64,000 nt of DNA, taken from positions 1 through 64,000 of the forward strand of contig NZ_JALNMH010000011.1 of assembly GCF_023156535.1 (NCBI RefSeq), given 5' to 3'. The notes under the pieces are model-generated. The model was given only the letters and a program-made list of their open reading frames with translations. It had not been told where the DNA came from and did no database searches. Position numbers and translations under genes: made by a program. The stretch's first letter is position 1. Every line of letters begins with the position of its first letter. This stretch comes from Pseudomarimonas salicorniae. Its GTDB lineage: Bacteria > Pseudomonadota > Gammaproteobacteria > Xanthomonadales > Xanthomonadaceae. Shown here in pieces: positions 24,384-39,348 of the stretch.

Positions 24384-25862
24384 ATGGGGCTGTTCGGCAA
24401 TGCGGGCGATCGCGAGGACATGGCCAAGGTGGACACCGCCTGGCTGCGTATGGAGCGCCCGACCAACCTGATGATGATCACCGGCGTGATGATGTTCGAC
24501 ACGCCGCTGGAGCTGGATGACCTGAAGCAGCTGCTGCGCGAGCGCCTGCTTGCCTACCGGCGCTTCCGGCAGAAGGCGGTGGATACGCCGGCCGGTGCAT
24601 GGTGGGCGCACGACGAGGACTTCGACCTCGATTGGCACGTGCGTCTGACCGCGCTGCCGGGCAAGGCCGGCAAGCCCGAGCTGCAGCGCCTGGTCAGCCA
24701 GCTGGCCTCGACGCCGCTGGATCACTCCAAGCCGCTCTGGCAGTTCCATCTGGTCGAGCGCTACGGCGGCGGCAGTGCCCTGATCACCCGCATCCACCAC
24801 TGCTATGCCGACGGGATCGCCCTGGTCCAGGTCATGCTTTCGCTGACCGATATCAGCGCGAAGCCGAAGAAGGAGGAGGCCCTGCACGAAAGCTGGCTGA
24901 AGGACGACGGCCAGCGTGTCACCGAGCGCTTCTTCGGCCCGGCCATCAAGCAGTTCGACCGGGCCATGGCGATGGGCCACAAGCTGCTGGAAAAGGGCGT
25001 CGACCTGTACAAGGATCCGGCCGCCGCCGCCCAGCTGGTCCACGAGACCCAGGCGATTGCCCAGGAGCTGGCCCATGCGGTCTCGCTCAGCGACGATCCG
25101 CCTACCGTGCTCAAGGGCCCGCTCGGCGTCAGCAAGCGCTGCGCCTGGGCAGAGCCGCTGGATCTCGATGAGGTGAAGGCGGTCAGCCGGGCGTTCTGCT
25201 GCACCGTCAACGACGTGCTGCTGGCTTCGGCCTGCGGCGCCCTGCGCGCCCATCTGCTGGAGGCGGGCGAGGATATCGACGGCCTGAGCATTCGCGCCAC
25301 CGTGCCGGTGAACCTGCGCCCGCGCGAGCATGCGCGCAAGCTCGGCAACCACTTCGGCCTGGTCTTCCTCGACCTGCCGGTCGGCCTCGACAGTCCCGCC
25401 GAGCGCCTTTGCGCGGTGGCCCGCAACATGGACGAGCTCAAGCACAGCAAGCAGGCCATGGTCGCCTACGGCCTGCTCGGCGCCCTGGGCATGGCCCCGC
25501 CTGGCGTGCAGCAGGGCGCGCTGGAGATGCTCAGCCGCAAGGCCAGCCTGGTCGCCACCAATGTCCCCGGCCCGCAGCAGCCGCTGTACCTGGCCGGCGC
25601 GCGGATCGGCGAGATGATGTTCTGGGTCCCGCAGACCGGCGGCATCGGGCTTGGCGTGTCGATCCTGAGCTACAACAACGAGGTCCACTTTGGCCTGATC
25701 GCCGACAGCCGCCGCCTGCCCGACCCGGACGCCGTCATCGCGCGCTTCCGTCTCGAGTTCGAGAAGCTGCTCTACATCGCCCTGATGGGCGACTGGGATG
25801 CGCCGCTGGATGAGGCGGCCGGCGATTGCGTGCTGGCCGGGAGCGCGGCGAAGGGCGGATAA
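24384..25862 (+). CDS. Wax ester synthase / diacylglycerol acyltransferase (WS/DGAT)
   Basis: The 492-residue protein has the WS/DGAT architecture. The active-site HHxxxDG motif is at 138-144 (IHHCYADG). The family's NDVLLA segment (CTVNDVLLASACGALR) lies near 270. A C-terminal DUF1298 region has SLVATNVPGPQQPLYLAG and WVPQTGGIGLGVSILSY. The enzyme would transfer acyl-CoA to a fatty alcohol or diacylglycerol, making wax esters or triacylglycerol as storage lipid. Substrate preference cannot be read. It is 77 bases downstream of the photolyase on the same strand with no clear functional tie. A palindrome cluster follows its stop. Confidence 0.93.
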   Translation: MGLFGNAGDREDMAKVDTAWLRMERPTNLMMITGVMMFDTPLELDDLKQLLRERLLAYRRFRQKAVDTPAGAWWAHDEDFDLDWHVRLTALPGKAGKPELQRLVSQLASTPLDHSKPLWQFHLVERYGGGSALITRIHHCYADGIALVQVMLSLTDISAKPKKEEALHESWLKDDGQRVTERFFGPAIKQFDRAMAMGHKLLEKGVDLYKDPAAAAQLVHETQAIAQELAHAVSLSDDPPTVLKGPLGVSKRCAWAEPLDLDEVKAVSRAFCCTVNDVLLASACGALRAHLLEAGEDIDGLSIRATVPVNLRPREHARKLGNHFGLVFLDLPVGLDSPAERLCAVARNMDELKHSKQAMVAYGLLGALGMAPPGVQQGALEMLSRKASLVATNVPGPQQPLYLAGARIGEMMFWVPQTGGIGLGVSILSYNNEVHFGLIADSRRLPDPDAVIARFRLEFEKLLYIALMGDWDAPLDEAAGDCVLAGSAAKGG

Positions 25863-26246
25863 GGGCGCGAAGCAGACCTTCCGCAAAACCCGAATGTAGA
25901 GCCAGCTTGCTGGCGATCGTGCCTTCCGGGCGCCTATCGCCAGCAAGCTGGCTCCTACGTGCAACGGCGTTGCCAGGCCCGGTCTGCGCCGCCAAGTTGG
26001 CCTTGCCGCAGTCAAATTGTGGGAGTGCCCTGGGGCGCGACCGCAGCGCTACGGATTCACCACAGACCGCGACCAGAGCGGATCTCCGCGGTCGCGCCCA
26101 AGGGCGCTCCCACAGTCGGGCTTCGTTGGGCGTCGGCGAAGCCCCATAGGGTGCGTCCTGGACGCACCGATACGGGCGTTCGGACGGTATGCCCGGTGCG
26201 GCCAGCCGCACCCTATGAACGTCTTCTCTGCGCCCTAAGCGCCGCG
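25863..26246. repeat. Composite palindromic repeat A-B-C, copy 2
   Basis: This is the most complete composite. A lead-in (GCGCGAAGCAGACCTTCCGC) is followed by unit A with arms at 25896-25917 and 25936-25958; the left arm lacks one G. Unit B lies at about 26018-26116 (TGTGGGAGTGCCC to GGGCGCTCCCACAGTC). Unit C lies at about 26145-26219 (TAGGGTGCGTCC to GCCGCACCCTATGAA). The whole occupies the gap between the convergent WS/DGAT and metH genes. No gene is present. Confidence 0.88.
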
Positions 26247-29996
<3,750 letters not shown>

Positions 29997-30027
29997 GCAC
30001 ACACCTTCGGTTGAATCATTTGTGTAG

Positions 30028-30045
30028 GGCGGGTAGTTGCCCGCC
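30028..30045. promoter_or_regulatory. Short hairpin in metH leader
   Basis: GGCGGG and CCCGCC, separated by six bases, form a perfect 6-bp stem 32 bases upstream of the metH start. It could influence metH expression or be a remnant of a repeat. No cobalamin or SAM riboswitch core is recognisable in the 156-base leader. Confidence 0.3.
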
Positions 30046-30152
30046 ACCAGCGGTGTTCGGTTGCCTGCAGTTCCCGCGAGGTCGTCGATGGCGGGTGTCG
30101 GGGCATGCAGGCGGGGTCTTTCGGACAGCCGGTTGTCGCGTCGAGTCCCGCC

Positions 30153-31082
30153 CTATGGCTTTCTCGCAATAAGGGAGAGCACCTCGAAATGCGGCGGCCG
30201 GCGCTCGCGGGTGAAGGGCTCGCAGCGGCTGACCTGCAGGCCGGCCTTCTCGCCGAGCTTGCGCAACTCCTTCACCGTGAAGCCGAGGTTGGCGTGCCCG
30301 TAGGGCGCCACCGCGGCGCGGTGCTCGTGCCGGGTCAGTGTTGTGGCCAGCAGCCGTCCGCCGGGGCGCAGCACGCGGGCCGCCTCGGCCATCGCCTTGG
30401 CTGGCTTCTGGGCGTAAGTCAGCGCGTTCATCAGCAGGACCAGATCGAAGCTGGCATCGGGAAGGTCGAGCGCGTGCATATCCTGCACCGCCACCTCGAC
30501 GTTGCCGATGCCGGAGAGTCGCTCGCGGGCCGCGGCCACCACCTTCTGGCTGGCGTCGACGCAGAGGTAGCGCCGCGACTGTGGCCCAAGCAGCTCGGCC
30601 AGCGCGCCGTCGCCCGAGGCCACGTCGAGGACGTCGCCGGGCTCGATCAGCTGCAGGGCGGCCCGCGCCAGCGCCTCCCAGGTGCGTCCGGGGGAATAGT
30701 GGCGCTCCATGTCGCCGGCCACGCTGTCGGCCCAGTTCTCGTCCAAGGCTCGCGCAGCCAGCACGGTGGGCAGGCGTTCGGCGTCCTGGCGCAGCAGGGG
30801 GTCGTCCGCCGCATCGCTCAGCGAGCGCCACAGCGCCTGCTGGCTCGGGCTCAGTCCGTCCGGCTCGAATCGGTAGTAGGCCGACACCCCGGAGCGCCGA
30901 TCGCGGACCAGTCCGGCCTCCCTCAGCTTGGCGAGATGCGTCGAGACCCGGGGCTGGGCAAGCTGGGTGATCTCCGACAGCTCGGCGACGGTCAGCTCTT
31001 CGCGGTCCAGCAGGGCCAGCAGCCGTACCCGGGTCGGATCGGCCAAGACCCGCAGGCAGGCCGACCAGGCAGTCAGGTCCAC
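30153..31082 (-). CDS. ArsR-family regulator fused to SAM-dependent methyltransferase (SahR-like)
   Basis: This 309-residue protein has an N-terminal ArsR winged helix at about 1-90 (RVLADPTRVRLLALL, LAQPRVSTHLAKLREAGLV). A class I methyltransferase domain follows at about 130-260, with the SAM motif VLDVASGDGALAELLG and later RVLRPGGRLLATTL. ArsR-methyltransferase fusions next to metH or ahcY are described as SahR regulators of SAH and methionine recycling, in which the methyltransferase fold senses SAM or SAH. This call rests on family and position. The start is GTG 31082, preceded by AAAAGG at good spacing. An inverted repeat overlaps that ribosome binding site, which suggests autorepression. 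metH is immediately downstream. Confidence 0.87.
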   Translation of the reverse strand: MDLTAWSACLRVLADPTRVRLLALLDREELTVAELSEITQLAQPRVSTHLAKLREAGLVRDRRSGVSAYYRFEPDGLSPSQQALWRSLSDAADDPLLRQDAERLPTVLAARALDENWADSVAGDMERHYSPGRTWEALARAALQLIEPGDVLDVASGDGALAELLGPQSRRYLCVDASQKVVAAARERLSGIGNVEVAVQDMHALDLPDASFDLVLLMNALTYAQKPAKAMAEAARVLRPGGRLLATTLTRHEHRAAVAPYGHANLGFTVKELRKLGEKAGLQVSRCEPFTRERRPPHFEVLSLIARKP

Positions 31083-31083
31083 G

Positions 31084-31117
31084 TGATATATCCTTTTATC
31101 GCGATCGGGAGATATTA
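31084..31117. promoter_or_regulatory. Candidate operator of the ArsR-methyltransferase gene
   Basis: The half-sites TGATATATCC (31084-31093) and GGAGATATTA (31108-31117) match 8 of 10 as an inverted repeat. ATCGCGAT, itself a palindrome, lies between them. The site touches the start codon and ribosome binding site of the ArsR-type gene, where an autorepressor would act. Inferred only. Confidence 0.45.
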
Positions 31118-31413
31118 GCAGAGAGAGCAGGGCTCAGGGCTCAGGGGCTAGGGCTCAGGGAGGCGAGGTGAGGCTGACTTGGGGGTCTGCTGCCCCTTCC
31201 GGGGCCAGCGAAGCAAGGGTGCGGCGGCCGGAGCGACGCGTTGCAGCGGCGCCCGCGCTCTCTCCCTGAGCCCTAGGCCCTAGCCCCTGAGCCCTGCGGG
31301 GCCGCAGGCCCCGCCAGCTCACAGCCCTTCACCCCCCGAACCCGCTACCATTGGCAGGTTATGCGGTGCGAAGCCGTGAAGAATCCGTTTCCGAAAAGCC
31401 AGCGAGGTAGACC
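31118..31413. repeat. Inverted CAGGGCTCAGGG repeat pair with extra hairpin
   Basis: The left arm (about 31128-31162) and right arm (about 31261-31296) are built from AGGGCTCAGGGGCTAGGG modules in opposite orientation. They pair over roughly 27 bases with a 7-base insertion in the right arm. About 100 bases separate them. A perfect GCGGGGCC-GCA-GGCCCCGC hairpin follows at 31296-31314. No gene is seen. The region lies between two divergent genes, so it could affect either promoter. Confidence 0.65.
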
Positions 31414-32574
<1,161 letters not shown>

Positions 32575-33064
32575 GCGTCGTCAACCGCCCGCGCCCGGTC
32601 ATGCCGGGCCTGGGCACAGCGACGGCGTAGAGGGCTCTTCGGGACGCAAAGAAGACCTACCGCAGGACCCGAATGTAGGAGCCAGCTTGCTGGCGATAGG
32701 CGCCCCGGATGGGATGATCGCCAGCAAGCTGGCTCCTACACACGCAGCGGCGCTGCCAGGTGAGGTATGCGCTGCAAAGCAGGCCTTGCCGCAGTCAAAT
32801 TGTGGGCGCGTCCTTGGGCGCGACAGCGGCGCTACGGATTCACCCAAGGCCGTGGCCAGAGCGGATTTCCGCGGTCGCGCCCAAGGTCGTTCCCACAGTC
32901 GGACTTCGTCGGGCTTCAGCAAAGCCCTATAGGGTGTGCCTTGGCGCTCCGATACGGGCGTTCGGACGGTACGCGCGGTGCGGCCAGCCGCACCCTATGA
33001 ATGCCTGCTTTGCGCCCGTGTCTTCCATTCGGGGCAGCCCGGCTGGCCGGCGACAGACGCGCCT
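32575..33064. repeat. Composite palindromic repeat A-B-C, copy 3
   Basis: Unit A has perfect arms at 32675-32697 and 32717-32739. Unit B lies at about 32801-32900 (TGTGGGCGCG to TTCCCACAGTC). Unit C lies at about 32929-33000 (TAGGGTGTGCC to GCCGCACCCTATGAA). The order and connecting sequence match copy 2. It fills the gap between the convergent acyl-CoA dehydrogenase and DNA ligase genes. No gene is seen in these 490 bases. Confidence 0.85.
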
Positions 33065-33937
33065 CTATTCCTCCCGTACGCGCAGGTAGCGGGCGAAGCG
33101 CGGTAGGCCGGTGGCGGTGTGGCCGCTGTAGCGGAAGGTGACTCGGCTGCCCAGCGGCGGGGGCGTGCGGCGGTCGGCGTCGGCGAGGCCGGAGCCCACC
33201 CTTAACAGGCGACCATTGTCGAGGCGCAGGACCAGGGCGCCGACCAGGCCGCGGTACTTGCCGCGGCCGTGGGTGTAGTCGACAACGGTGCCTTCGGCGT
33301 CGTCGAAGGGCTTGAGCTTGAGCAGGGCGTCGCTGCGGCCGTCGCGGTAGCGGGCCTGGCCGTGGTGAAGCATCAGTCCCTCGCCTCCGGCCTCCACCAC
33401 GTCCCTCAGCAGTGCGTCGAGTGCGGCGCGGTCCGGCAGCCGGCGCTGCTCGATCATCTGCAGATGGACATGGGCCGCGCTGGCCACCAGATCGCGCATG
33501 GCCCGCACCCGATCATCGAAGGGCCCAGGGTGGCCGGGCAGGTCGAACAGCATGAAGCGCAGGCGCGACCAGTCCGCGGCGTCGGGCTCCACGCTTCGAA
33601 CAATGCCGCTGGTTCTGGCAAAGCGACCGCGGGCCATCCACAGCTCGCCGTCCATGGGCATCGGCGGCCAGCCCCGGGTGAAGCTCGCCGGCGCCCGGAT
33701 CGGCTGTCCGCTGCGCGTCCACAGGCGACGACCGTCCCAGCGCGCGCGGACGCCGTCGAGCTTCTCGCTGACCCAGTAGGCGGCGATGTCGGGCTGGCCC
33801 TGGAAGCGGCTGGCCAGCATCAACCCGGGCGCGTTGCCGGCGTCGGCCGTGGCGGCCAGCCACAGGGCCGCAAGCATCAGGAAGGCGCGCACCCACCGCC
33901 CGGACAGGGGCGAAGACGGGGCGGGGGTGGCGTGCAT
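33065..33937 (-). CDS. ligE: Secreted ATP-dependent DNA ligase (LigE type)
   Basis: The 290-residue protein has the adenylation motif SEKLDGVR with Lys59 as nucleotidyl acceptor. Further nucleotidyltransferase motifs are MDGELWMARG, RLRFMLFDLPG, GGEGLMLHH and LLKLKPFDD. An OB-fold follows from about 215. An N-terminal hydrophobic segment (FLMLAALWLAATADAG) looks like a signal peptide. A minimal two-domain ligase with a leader is the LigE design, thought to act on DNA in the periplasm, for example during uptake. ATG 33937 is chosen because it places the signal correctly. No competence gene is adjacent. Confidence 0.9.
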   Translation of the reverse strand: MHATPAPSSPLSGRWVRAFLMLAALWLAATADAGNAPGLMLASRFQGQPDIAAYWVSEKLDGVRARWDGRRLWTRSGQPIRAPASFTRGWPPMPMDGELWMARGRFARTSGIVRSVEPDAADWSRLRFMLFDLPGHPGPFDDRVRAMRDLVASAAHVHLQMIEQRRLPDRAALDALLRDVVEAGGEGLMLHHGQARYRDGRSDALLKLKPFDDAEGTVVDYTHGRGKYRGLVGALVLRLDNGRLLRVGSGLADADRRTPPPLGSRVTFRYSGHTATGLPRFARYLRVREE

Positions 33938-34300
33938 GGATGGCTCTCTCACCAGGCGGAGGTCCCAGCATTCCGCGACGGGATCGACGCGACCATCGGA
34001 CGTTGCCGCGCCGACGGCTAGGACGATTCCGAACTCGCCCGCGCCGCGCGCACTTCCCATCGTGCGCTGCAGCATCGGCCCCGCCGGCTCCGCGTCGCGC
34101 TGCACAGGGGTTCGCGTTGGGTCAGGGTTCAGCAGCCGTCGGCAGGCATTGCGCGACCTGACGGAGCGGGGGCGCGGAGCGGCGTCGTGGTTGTTGGGAG
34201 ATGCAGCGGAAGCGCTTCGGGAGTGGTTGTTGTTATGGCCGCAGGAGCGCCCGGGCGCTAGACTTCGCGCACCTTTCACGGCCCCCTTTCCGAGCCCGCA
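33938..34300. other. Intergenic region, no gene seen (363 bases)
   Basis: It lies between the divergent DNA ligase and NAD-glutamate dehydrogenase genes. No convincing frame or repeat is seen. Promoters for both genes should lie here, but I cannot identify a clear one. Confidence 0.45.
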
Positions 34301-37300
34301 ATGAATGCTGTCGCCGCGTCCCCGAGCAATCCGCTCGACGCCGTCATCGCTGCCGTCTGCAAGCGCCTTCCCGCCCCCCGCCACAAGGACGCCACCGCGC
34401 TTGCGGAGGCCTTCTGTCGACGGGTGAATGTCGACGACTTCGGCAGCCGCAGCGCCGAGCAGTGGTCCAGCCTGCTGTGCGGGTTCCTGGATTTCCTCCG
34501 TGACCGCAAGGTCGACACCCCGAAGATCCGCATCTTCAACCCGACTCTCGAGGATCACGGCTGGGAGAGTTCCCACACCGTCATCCAGATCGTCAATGAC
34601 GACATGCCCTTTCTGGTCGACTCGGTGAGCATGGCGATCACCCAGAACGACGCCCTGGTTCACGCCATGATCCACCCCGTGCTGCACGCCCTGCGGGATC
34701 CGGCCGGCCACCTGCTCGGCATCGATGGCAAGGGCCGCGCCGAGTCCCTGATGCACATCGAGATCGACCGTCAGGCCGAGGCCGAGGACCTGCGCCGCTT
34801 CGAGGCGGCCATCAGCGCTGCACTGGGCGATGTCCGCGCCTGCGTGCGCGACTGGGCCAAGATGCGCGACCGGATGCGTGACTGCGCCGAGGAGCTGGCC
34901 TCGAGGCCGGTGCCGGATGGCAATGGCGGCCGCGCCGAGGCAGTGGAGTTCCTTCGCTGGATCGCCGATGACCACTTCACCTTCCTCGGCTATCGGGAGT
35001 ATGCGGTCGAGCAGCAGGACGGGGAGGACGTGCTGCGCGCAGTCGACGGCACCGGGCTTGGCCTGCTTGGCGCCGCCAGTCGCGGATCCAGCTCGCGTTC
35101 GGTGAAGAGCCTTGCGGCGCACGAACTGCCGCAGTCGGGCGCCGCCGAGGCGCTGATCCTGACCAAGACCAATGCACGCTCCAGCGTGCATCGCCCGGGT
35201 TACATGGACTACATCGGGATCCTGCGCTTCAACGAGCAGGGCGAGCCGATCGCCGAGCAGCGCTTCATCGGTCTCTACACATCCAGCGCCTACAACCGCC
35301 GGCCATGGGACATCCCGCTGGTGCGGCGCCGCTTCGACGCGGTGATGCAGCGCTCGGAGCTGCCCTCGAACAGCCATTCGGGCAAGGCCCTGCGCCACAT
35401 CCTCGAGAGTCTGCCGCGTGACGAGCTGTTCCAGTCCACCGAGGACGAGCTGTTCCGCACGGCCATCGGCATCCTCGGTCTGCAGGAGAGGGCGCGGACC
35501 AAGCTGTTCCTGCGTCGTGACCGGTATGGCCGCTTCTTCTCGGTGCTGGTCTACATCCCGCGCGACCGCTTCAACACGGAGGTGCGTCGGCGCATCGAGG
35601 CGATGCTGCGCGAGGCGCTGCACGGCGAGCGCCTGGATACCACGGTGCAGGTCGGCGAATCGACGCTGGCCCAGCTGCACCTGCTGATCCGGCCCAAGGC
35701 CGGCCACGAGGTCGAGGTCGACACGCCGGCCCTGGAAGCCGAGCTCGCGCAGATCGTCCGCAACTGGCAGGACGAACTCCGCGACCAGCTGGTCGCCCAG
35801 CACGGCGAGCCTCGCGGCATCAAACTGTTCAGCCGCTATGGCAAGGCGCTGCCGGCCGGCTACGTCGAGCAGGTCTCGCCGCATGTCGCTGCGGAGGACG
35901 TGGAGCAGGTCGCCTCGCTCCACGGTCCCGAGGACCTGCGCCTCAAGCTCTACCGTACCTCGCGGGCCGAACACGAGCGGCTGCGCTTCAAGCTGTTCCG
36001 CTACGCCACCCCGCTGGTGCTGTCCGAGGCCCTGCCGATCATGGAGAACATGGGCGTCAGGGTGCTCTCCGAGCATCCCTACGAGGTCGAGGTCGCCGGG
36101 GAGTCGATCTACATCCAGGACTTCGAGATCATGACCGCGCTGGAGCAGGTCGGTTTCGAGGCCATCGACGTCGATGCCCTGCGTGGCCCGTTCGAGGACG
36201 CCTTCGAGCAGATCTGGCGCGGCAATGCCGAGAATGACGGCTTCAACCGGCTGATCCTCAACGCCAACCTCGACTGGCGCCAGGTCGCCATGCTCCGCGG
36301 CTACTGCAAGTACCTGCTGCAGACCGGCGTGCCGTTCTCCCAGCCCTACATGGAGGAGTCGCTGGCCCGCTACCCGCTGATGTCGCGGCTGCTGGTCGAG
36401 CTGTTCGAGGCCAAGTTCCACCCCGCCACCGGCAACGAGAGCCCGGAGGAGATCAAGGCCGGCCAGGCCGCCTTCCGGGCCCAGCTCGAAGCGGTGGCCG
36501 CGCAGCGCCCGGTCGATGCCTCGGTGATCGATGCCCTGGTCGAACTGCGGGGCCAGGACCGCGCCACCCAGATGCGCTCGGTCGAGGACGCCCTGCACCA
36601 GCTGATGGACCGCGTGCAGTCGCTCGACGACGACCGCATCCTGCGCAGCTTCATCGCCATCATCAATGCGACCCTGCGCACCAGCTTCTACCAGAAGCCG
36701 GACGGCCAGTACGCCAACTACATCGCCTTCAAGTTCGATCCGTCCAAGGTGCCGGACCTGCCCAAGCCGCGTCCGTACCGCGAGATCTTCGTCTACGGCC
36801 CGCGGGTCGAGGGCGTGCACCTGCGTTTCGGGCCGGTGGCCCGCGGCGGCCTGCGCTGGTCGGACCGGCGCGAGGACTTCCGCACCGAGGTGCTCGGCCT
36901 GGTCAAGGCGCAGATGGTCAAGAACACGGTCATCGTGCCGGTCGGTGCCAAGGGCGGCTTCTTCGTCAAGCGGCCGCCGATCAGCGGCGACCGCGACGCC
37001 GTGCTGGCCGAAGGCATTGCCTGCTACCGCATGTTCATCAATGGCCTGCTCGACATCACCGACAACCTGGTCGAGGGCAAGGTGGTTCCGCCGCGTGACG
37101 TGGTCCGCCACGACGCCGACGACCCCTACCTGGTCGTGGCTGCGGACAAGGGCACCGCGACCTTCTCGGACATCGCCAACTCGATCTCCGCCGAGCACGG
37201 CTTCTGGCTGGGCGACGCCTTCGCCTCCGGTGGTTCGGTGGGCTACGACCACAAGGGCATGGGCATCACCGCCAAGGGCGCCTGGGAGTCGGTCAAGCGC

Positions 37301-39247
37301 CACTTCCGCGCCATGGGCCGCGACTCGCAGAGCGAGGATTTCACCTGTGTTGGCGTCGGCGACATGTCCGGCGACGTGTTCGGCAACGGAATGCTGCTCT
37401 CGAAGCACATCCGCCTGATCGCGGCGTTCGACCACCGGCACATCTTCATCGATCCGAACCCGGATTCGGCACGTTCCTTCGTCGAGCGCGAGCGCATGTT
37501 CAAGCTGCCTCGCTCGTCGTGGGAGGACTATGACAAGTCGCTGATCTCGGCCGGCGGCGGCGTCTGGCCGCGCAGCGCCAAGACCATCACCCTGTCTGCC
37601 GAGGCCAAGGAAGCGCTGGGAATCGACCCCTCGGTCGGCGCGATGAGCCCGAACGAACTGCTGAGCGCCATCCTGCGTGCGCCGGTCGACCTGCTCTGGA
37701 ACGGCGGCATCGGCACTTACGTCAAGTCGCAGGACGAGACCCACGCCGACGTCGGCGACCGCGCGAACAACGCGATCCGCGTCAATGGCGCCGAGTTGCG
37801 CTGCCGGGTGGTGGGCGAGGGCGGCAACCTCGGCATGACCCAGAAGGGGCGCATCGAGGCGGCCCAGCACGGGGTCCTGCTCAACACCGACTTCATCGAC
37901 AACTCGGCCGGCGTCGACACCTCGGACCACGAGGTCAACATCAAGATCCTGCTCAACGAGGCCGTGGCCCGCTCGGAGATGGATGTCGAGGCGCGCAACG
38001 TATTGCTCGCCCAGATGACTGCCGAGGTCGAGCAGCTGGTGCTGTTCGACAACTACCGGCAGAACCAGGCAATCAGCGTCATGGAGCGGATGAGCGCCCA
38101 ACGCCTGGGTTCGCTGCAGCACTTCATCCGCATCCTCGAGTCGCGGGGCCTGCTCGACCGCGCGCTGGAGTTCCTGCCCTCGGATTCGGAGTTCTCCGAG
38201 CGCAAGCTGCGCGGCCAGGGCCTGACCCGGCCAGAGCTGTCGATCCTGCTGTCCTACGACAAGATCGTGCTCTACCAGCAGCTGCTGGAGTCCGAAGTGC
38301 CGGAGGATCCGTTCCTGTCCAAGGAGCTGGCCCGCTACTTCCCCGAGCCACTGCGTGAGCGCTTCAAGCAGCACATGGAAGGCCATCGCCTGCGCCGGGA
38401 GATCATCGCCACCGCGGTGACCAATTCACTGGTGAACCGCATGGGCGCGACCTTCATGTTGCGCATGCAGGAGGATACCGGCGAGTCGCCGGCCGAGATC
38501 GCCAAGGCCTATACGATTGCCCGCGAGGTGCTCGATGCGCGCACTGCCTGGAGCGAGATCGACGCGCTCGACGGCAAGGTCACCGAGGCGGCCCAGATCG
38601 ATGCCCTGATGCTGATCTGGAGCGTACTCCGCGCGCAGACCCGTTGGCTGCTGCAGAAGCCTGGGCGACGCGGAGACATCGCCGCCGAGGTCGCCCGCTA
38701 CCTGCCGGGCATGATCGAGATGCGCGCCATGCTCGGCAAGACGCTGGGCGGCGAGGACCTCGAGCAGTTCAAGAGCGAGCGTCAGCGCTGGTGCGAGGCG
38801 GGCTTCCCGCAGAACCTCGCCGAGCGGCTCGCCCTGCTGCCCTTCCTGGGTCAGGCCCTGCATATCATCGAGGTGGCGCTGGAGCATGAGCGCAGCGTGC
38901 TCGATGTCGCCCGGGTGCACTCCGATCTTGGCCAGAGCCTGCACACCCACTGGCTGCTTCAGCGCATCGAGGAGCTGCCGGTGGAGGGGCGCTGGCATGC
39001 TCTGGCCCGCGGCGCACTGCGCGACGAACTGCAGGCCCAGCAGGGCGCGCTGGTGGCCCAGTTGCTCGGCATCGGCAAGGTGTCGGCGGACAAGGTCGTG
39101 GCGAAGTGGACGGCGCGCGATGACCAGGCCCTGCGTTTCACCCTGCAGATGTTCGCCGAGATCCGCAGCCAGCGCAGCACGGACTATCCAACCGTCCAGG
39201 TGGCGGTGCGCCGCCTCGCCCAGCTGGCCGCCGCCAGCGCGCGTTAA
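34301..39247 (+). CDS. NAD-specific glutamate dehydrogenase, 180-kDa class
   Basis: The 1648-residue enzyme oxidises glutamate to 2-oxoglutarate and ammonium with NAD. Its length is typical of the large GDH-180 class (Pseudomonas GdhB, Streptomyces). The long N-terminal half (about 1-700) contains the regulatory/ACT-like regions with [14 protein letters not shown]. The catalytic part has [66 protein letters not shown] and [12 protein letters not shown]. The C-terminal domain (about 1190-1640) is all helical. It is a stand-alone gene followed by a G+C hairpin and then nadK. Start ATG 34301 is the first in frame; the ribosome binding site is weak. Confidence 0.96.
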   Translation: MNAVAASPSNPLDAVIAAVCKRLPAPRHKDATALAEAFCRRVNVDDFGSRSAEQWSSLLCGFLDFLRDRKVDTPKIRIFNPTLEDHGWESSHTVIQIVNDDMPFLVDSVSMAITQNDALVHAMIHPVLHALRDPAGHLLGIDGKGRAESLMHIEIDRQAEAEDLRRFEAAISAALGDVRACVRDWAKMRDRMRDCAEELASRPVPDGNGGRAEAVEFLRWIADDHFTFLGYREYAVEQQDGEDVLRAVDGTGLGLLGAASRGSSSRSVKSLAAHELPQSGAAEALILTKTNARSSVHRPGYMDYIGILRFNEQGEPIAEQRFIGLYTSSAYNRRPWDIPLVRRRFDAVMQRSELPSNSHSGKALRHILESLPRDELFQSTEDELFRTAIGILGLQERARTKLFLRRDRYGRFFSVLVYIPRDRFNTEVRRRIEAMLREALHGERLDTTVQVGESTLAQLHLLIRPKAGHEVEVDTPALEAELAQIVRNWQDELRDQLVAQHGEPRGIKLFSRYGKALPAGYVEQVSPHVAAEDVEQVASLHGPEDLRLKLYRTSRAEHERLRFKLFRYATPLVLSEALPIMENMGVRVLSEHPYEVEVAGESIYIQDFEIMTALEQVGFEAIDVDALRGPFEDAFEQIWRGNAENDGFNRLILNANLDWRQVAMLRGYCKYLLQTGVPFSQPYMEESLARYPLMSRLLVELFEAKFHPATGNESPEEIKAGQAAFRAQLEAVAAQRPVDASVIDALVELRGQDRATQMRSVEDALHQLMDRVQSLDDDRILRSFIAIINATLRTSFYQKPDGQYANYIAFKFDPSKVPDLPKPRPYREIFVYGPRVEGVHLRFGPVARGGLRWSDRREDFRTEVLGLVKAQMVKNTVIVPVGAKGGFFVKRPPISGDRDAVLAEGIACYRMFINGLLDITDNLVEGKVVPPRDVVRHDADDPYLVVAADKGTATFSDIANSISAEHGFWLGDAFASGGSVGYDHKGMGITAKGAWESVKRHFRAMGRDSQSEDFTCVGVGDMSGDVFGNGMLLSKHIRLIAAFDHRHIFIDPNPDSARSFVERERMFKLPRSSWEDYDKSLISAGGGVWPRSAKTITLSAEAKEALGIDPSVGAMSPNELLSAILRAPVDLLWNGGIGTYVKSQDETHADVGDRANNAIRVNGAELRCRVVGEGGNLGMTQKGRIEAAQHGVLLNTDFIDNSAGVDTSDHEVNIKILLNEAVARSEMDVEARNVLLAQMTAEVEQLVLFDNYRQNQAISVMERMSAQRLGSLQHFIRILESRGLLDRALEFLPSDSEFSERKLRGQGLTRPELSILLSYDKIVLYQQLLESEVPEDPFLSKELARYFPEPLRERFKQHMEGHRLRREIIATAVTNSLVNRMGATFMLRMQEDTGESPAEIAKAYTIAREVLDARTAWSEIDALDGKVTEAAQIDALMLIWSVLRAQTRWLLQKPGRRGDIAAEVARYLPGMIEMRAMLGKTLGGEDLEQFKSERQRWCEAGFPQNLAERLALLPFLGQALHIIEVALEHERSVLDVARVHSDLGQSLHTHWLLQRIEELPVEGRWHALARGALRDELQAQQGALVAQLLGIGKVSADKVVAKWTARDDQALRFTLQMFAEIRSQRSTDYPTVQVAVRRLAQLAAASAR

Positions 39248-39259
39248 GCAGCGCAATCT

Positions 39260-39287
39260 CCGGCCGCCCTTGGCAAGGGGCGGCCGG
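39260..39287. terminator. Hairpin after NAD-GDH gene
   Basis: CCGGCCGCCC (39260-39269) pairs perfectly with GGGCGGCCGG (39278-39287) over an eight-base loop, 12 bases after the GDH stop. Only TTC follows, so it is a candidate terminator or processing stem rather than a classic T-run terminator. Confidence 0.5.
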
Positions 39288-39348
39288 TTCGGCACCCTTG
39301 GGCGGTCGCGGAACCTCGCGCCGTCGCCCACCCTTACCGGAGCTGCCG

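Noticed and set aside
29997-30152. Cobalamin or SAM riboswitch ahead of metH
   Set aside because: No B12-box or SAM-riboswitch core is visible; only a 6-bp hairpin, and the upstream regulator gene explains control more simply.
33938-38386. Very long open frame antisense to NAD-GDH, continuing into the DNA ligase frame
   Set aside because: Composition is a GC-rich third-position shadow of the GDH gene on the other strand. Only the last 290 codons (the ligase) show family motifs and a signal peptide.
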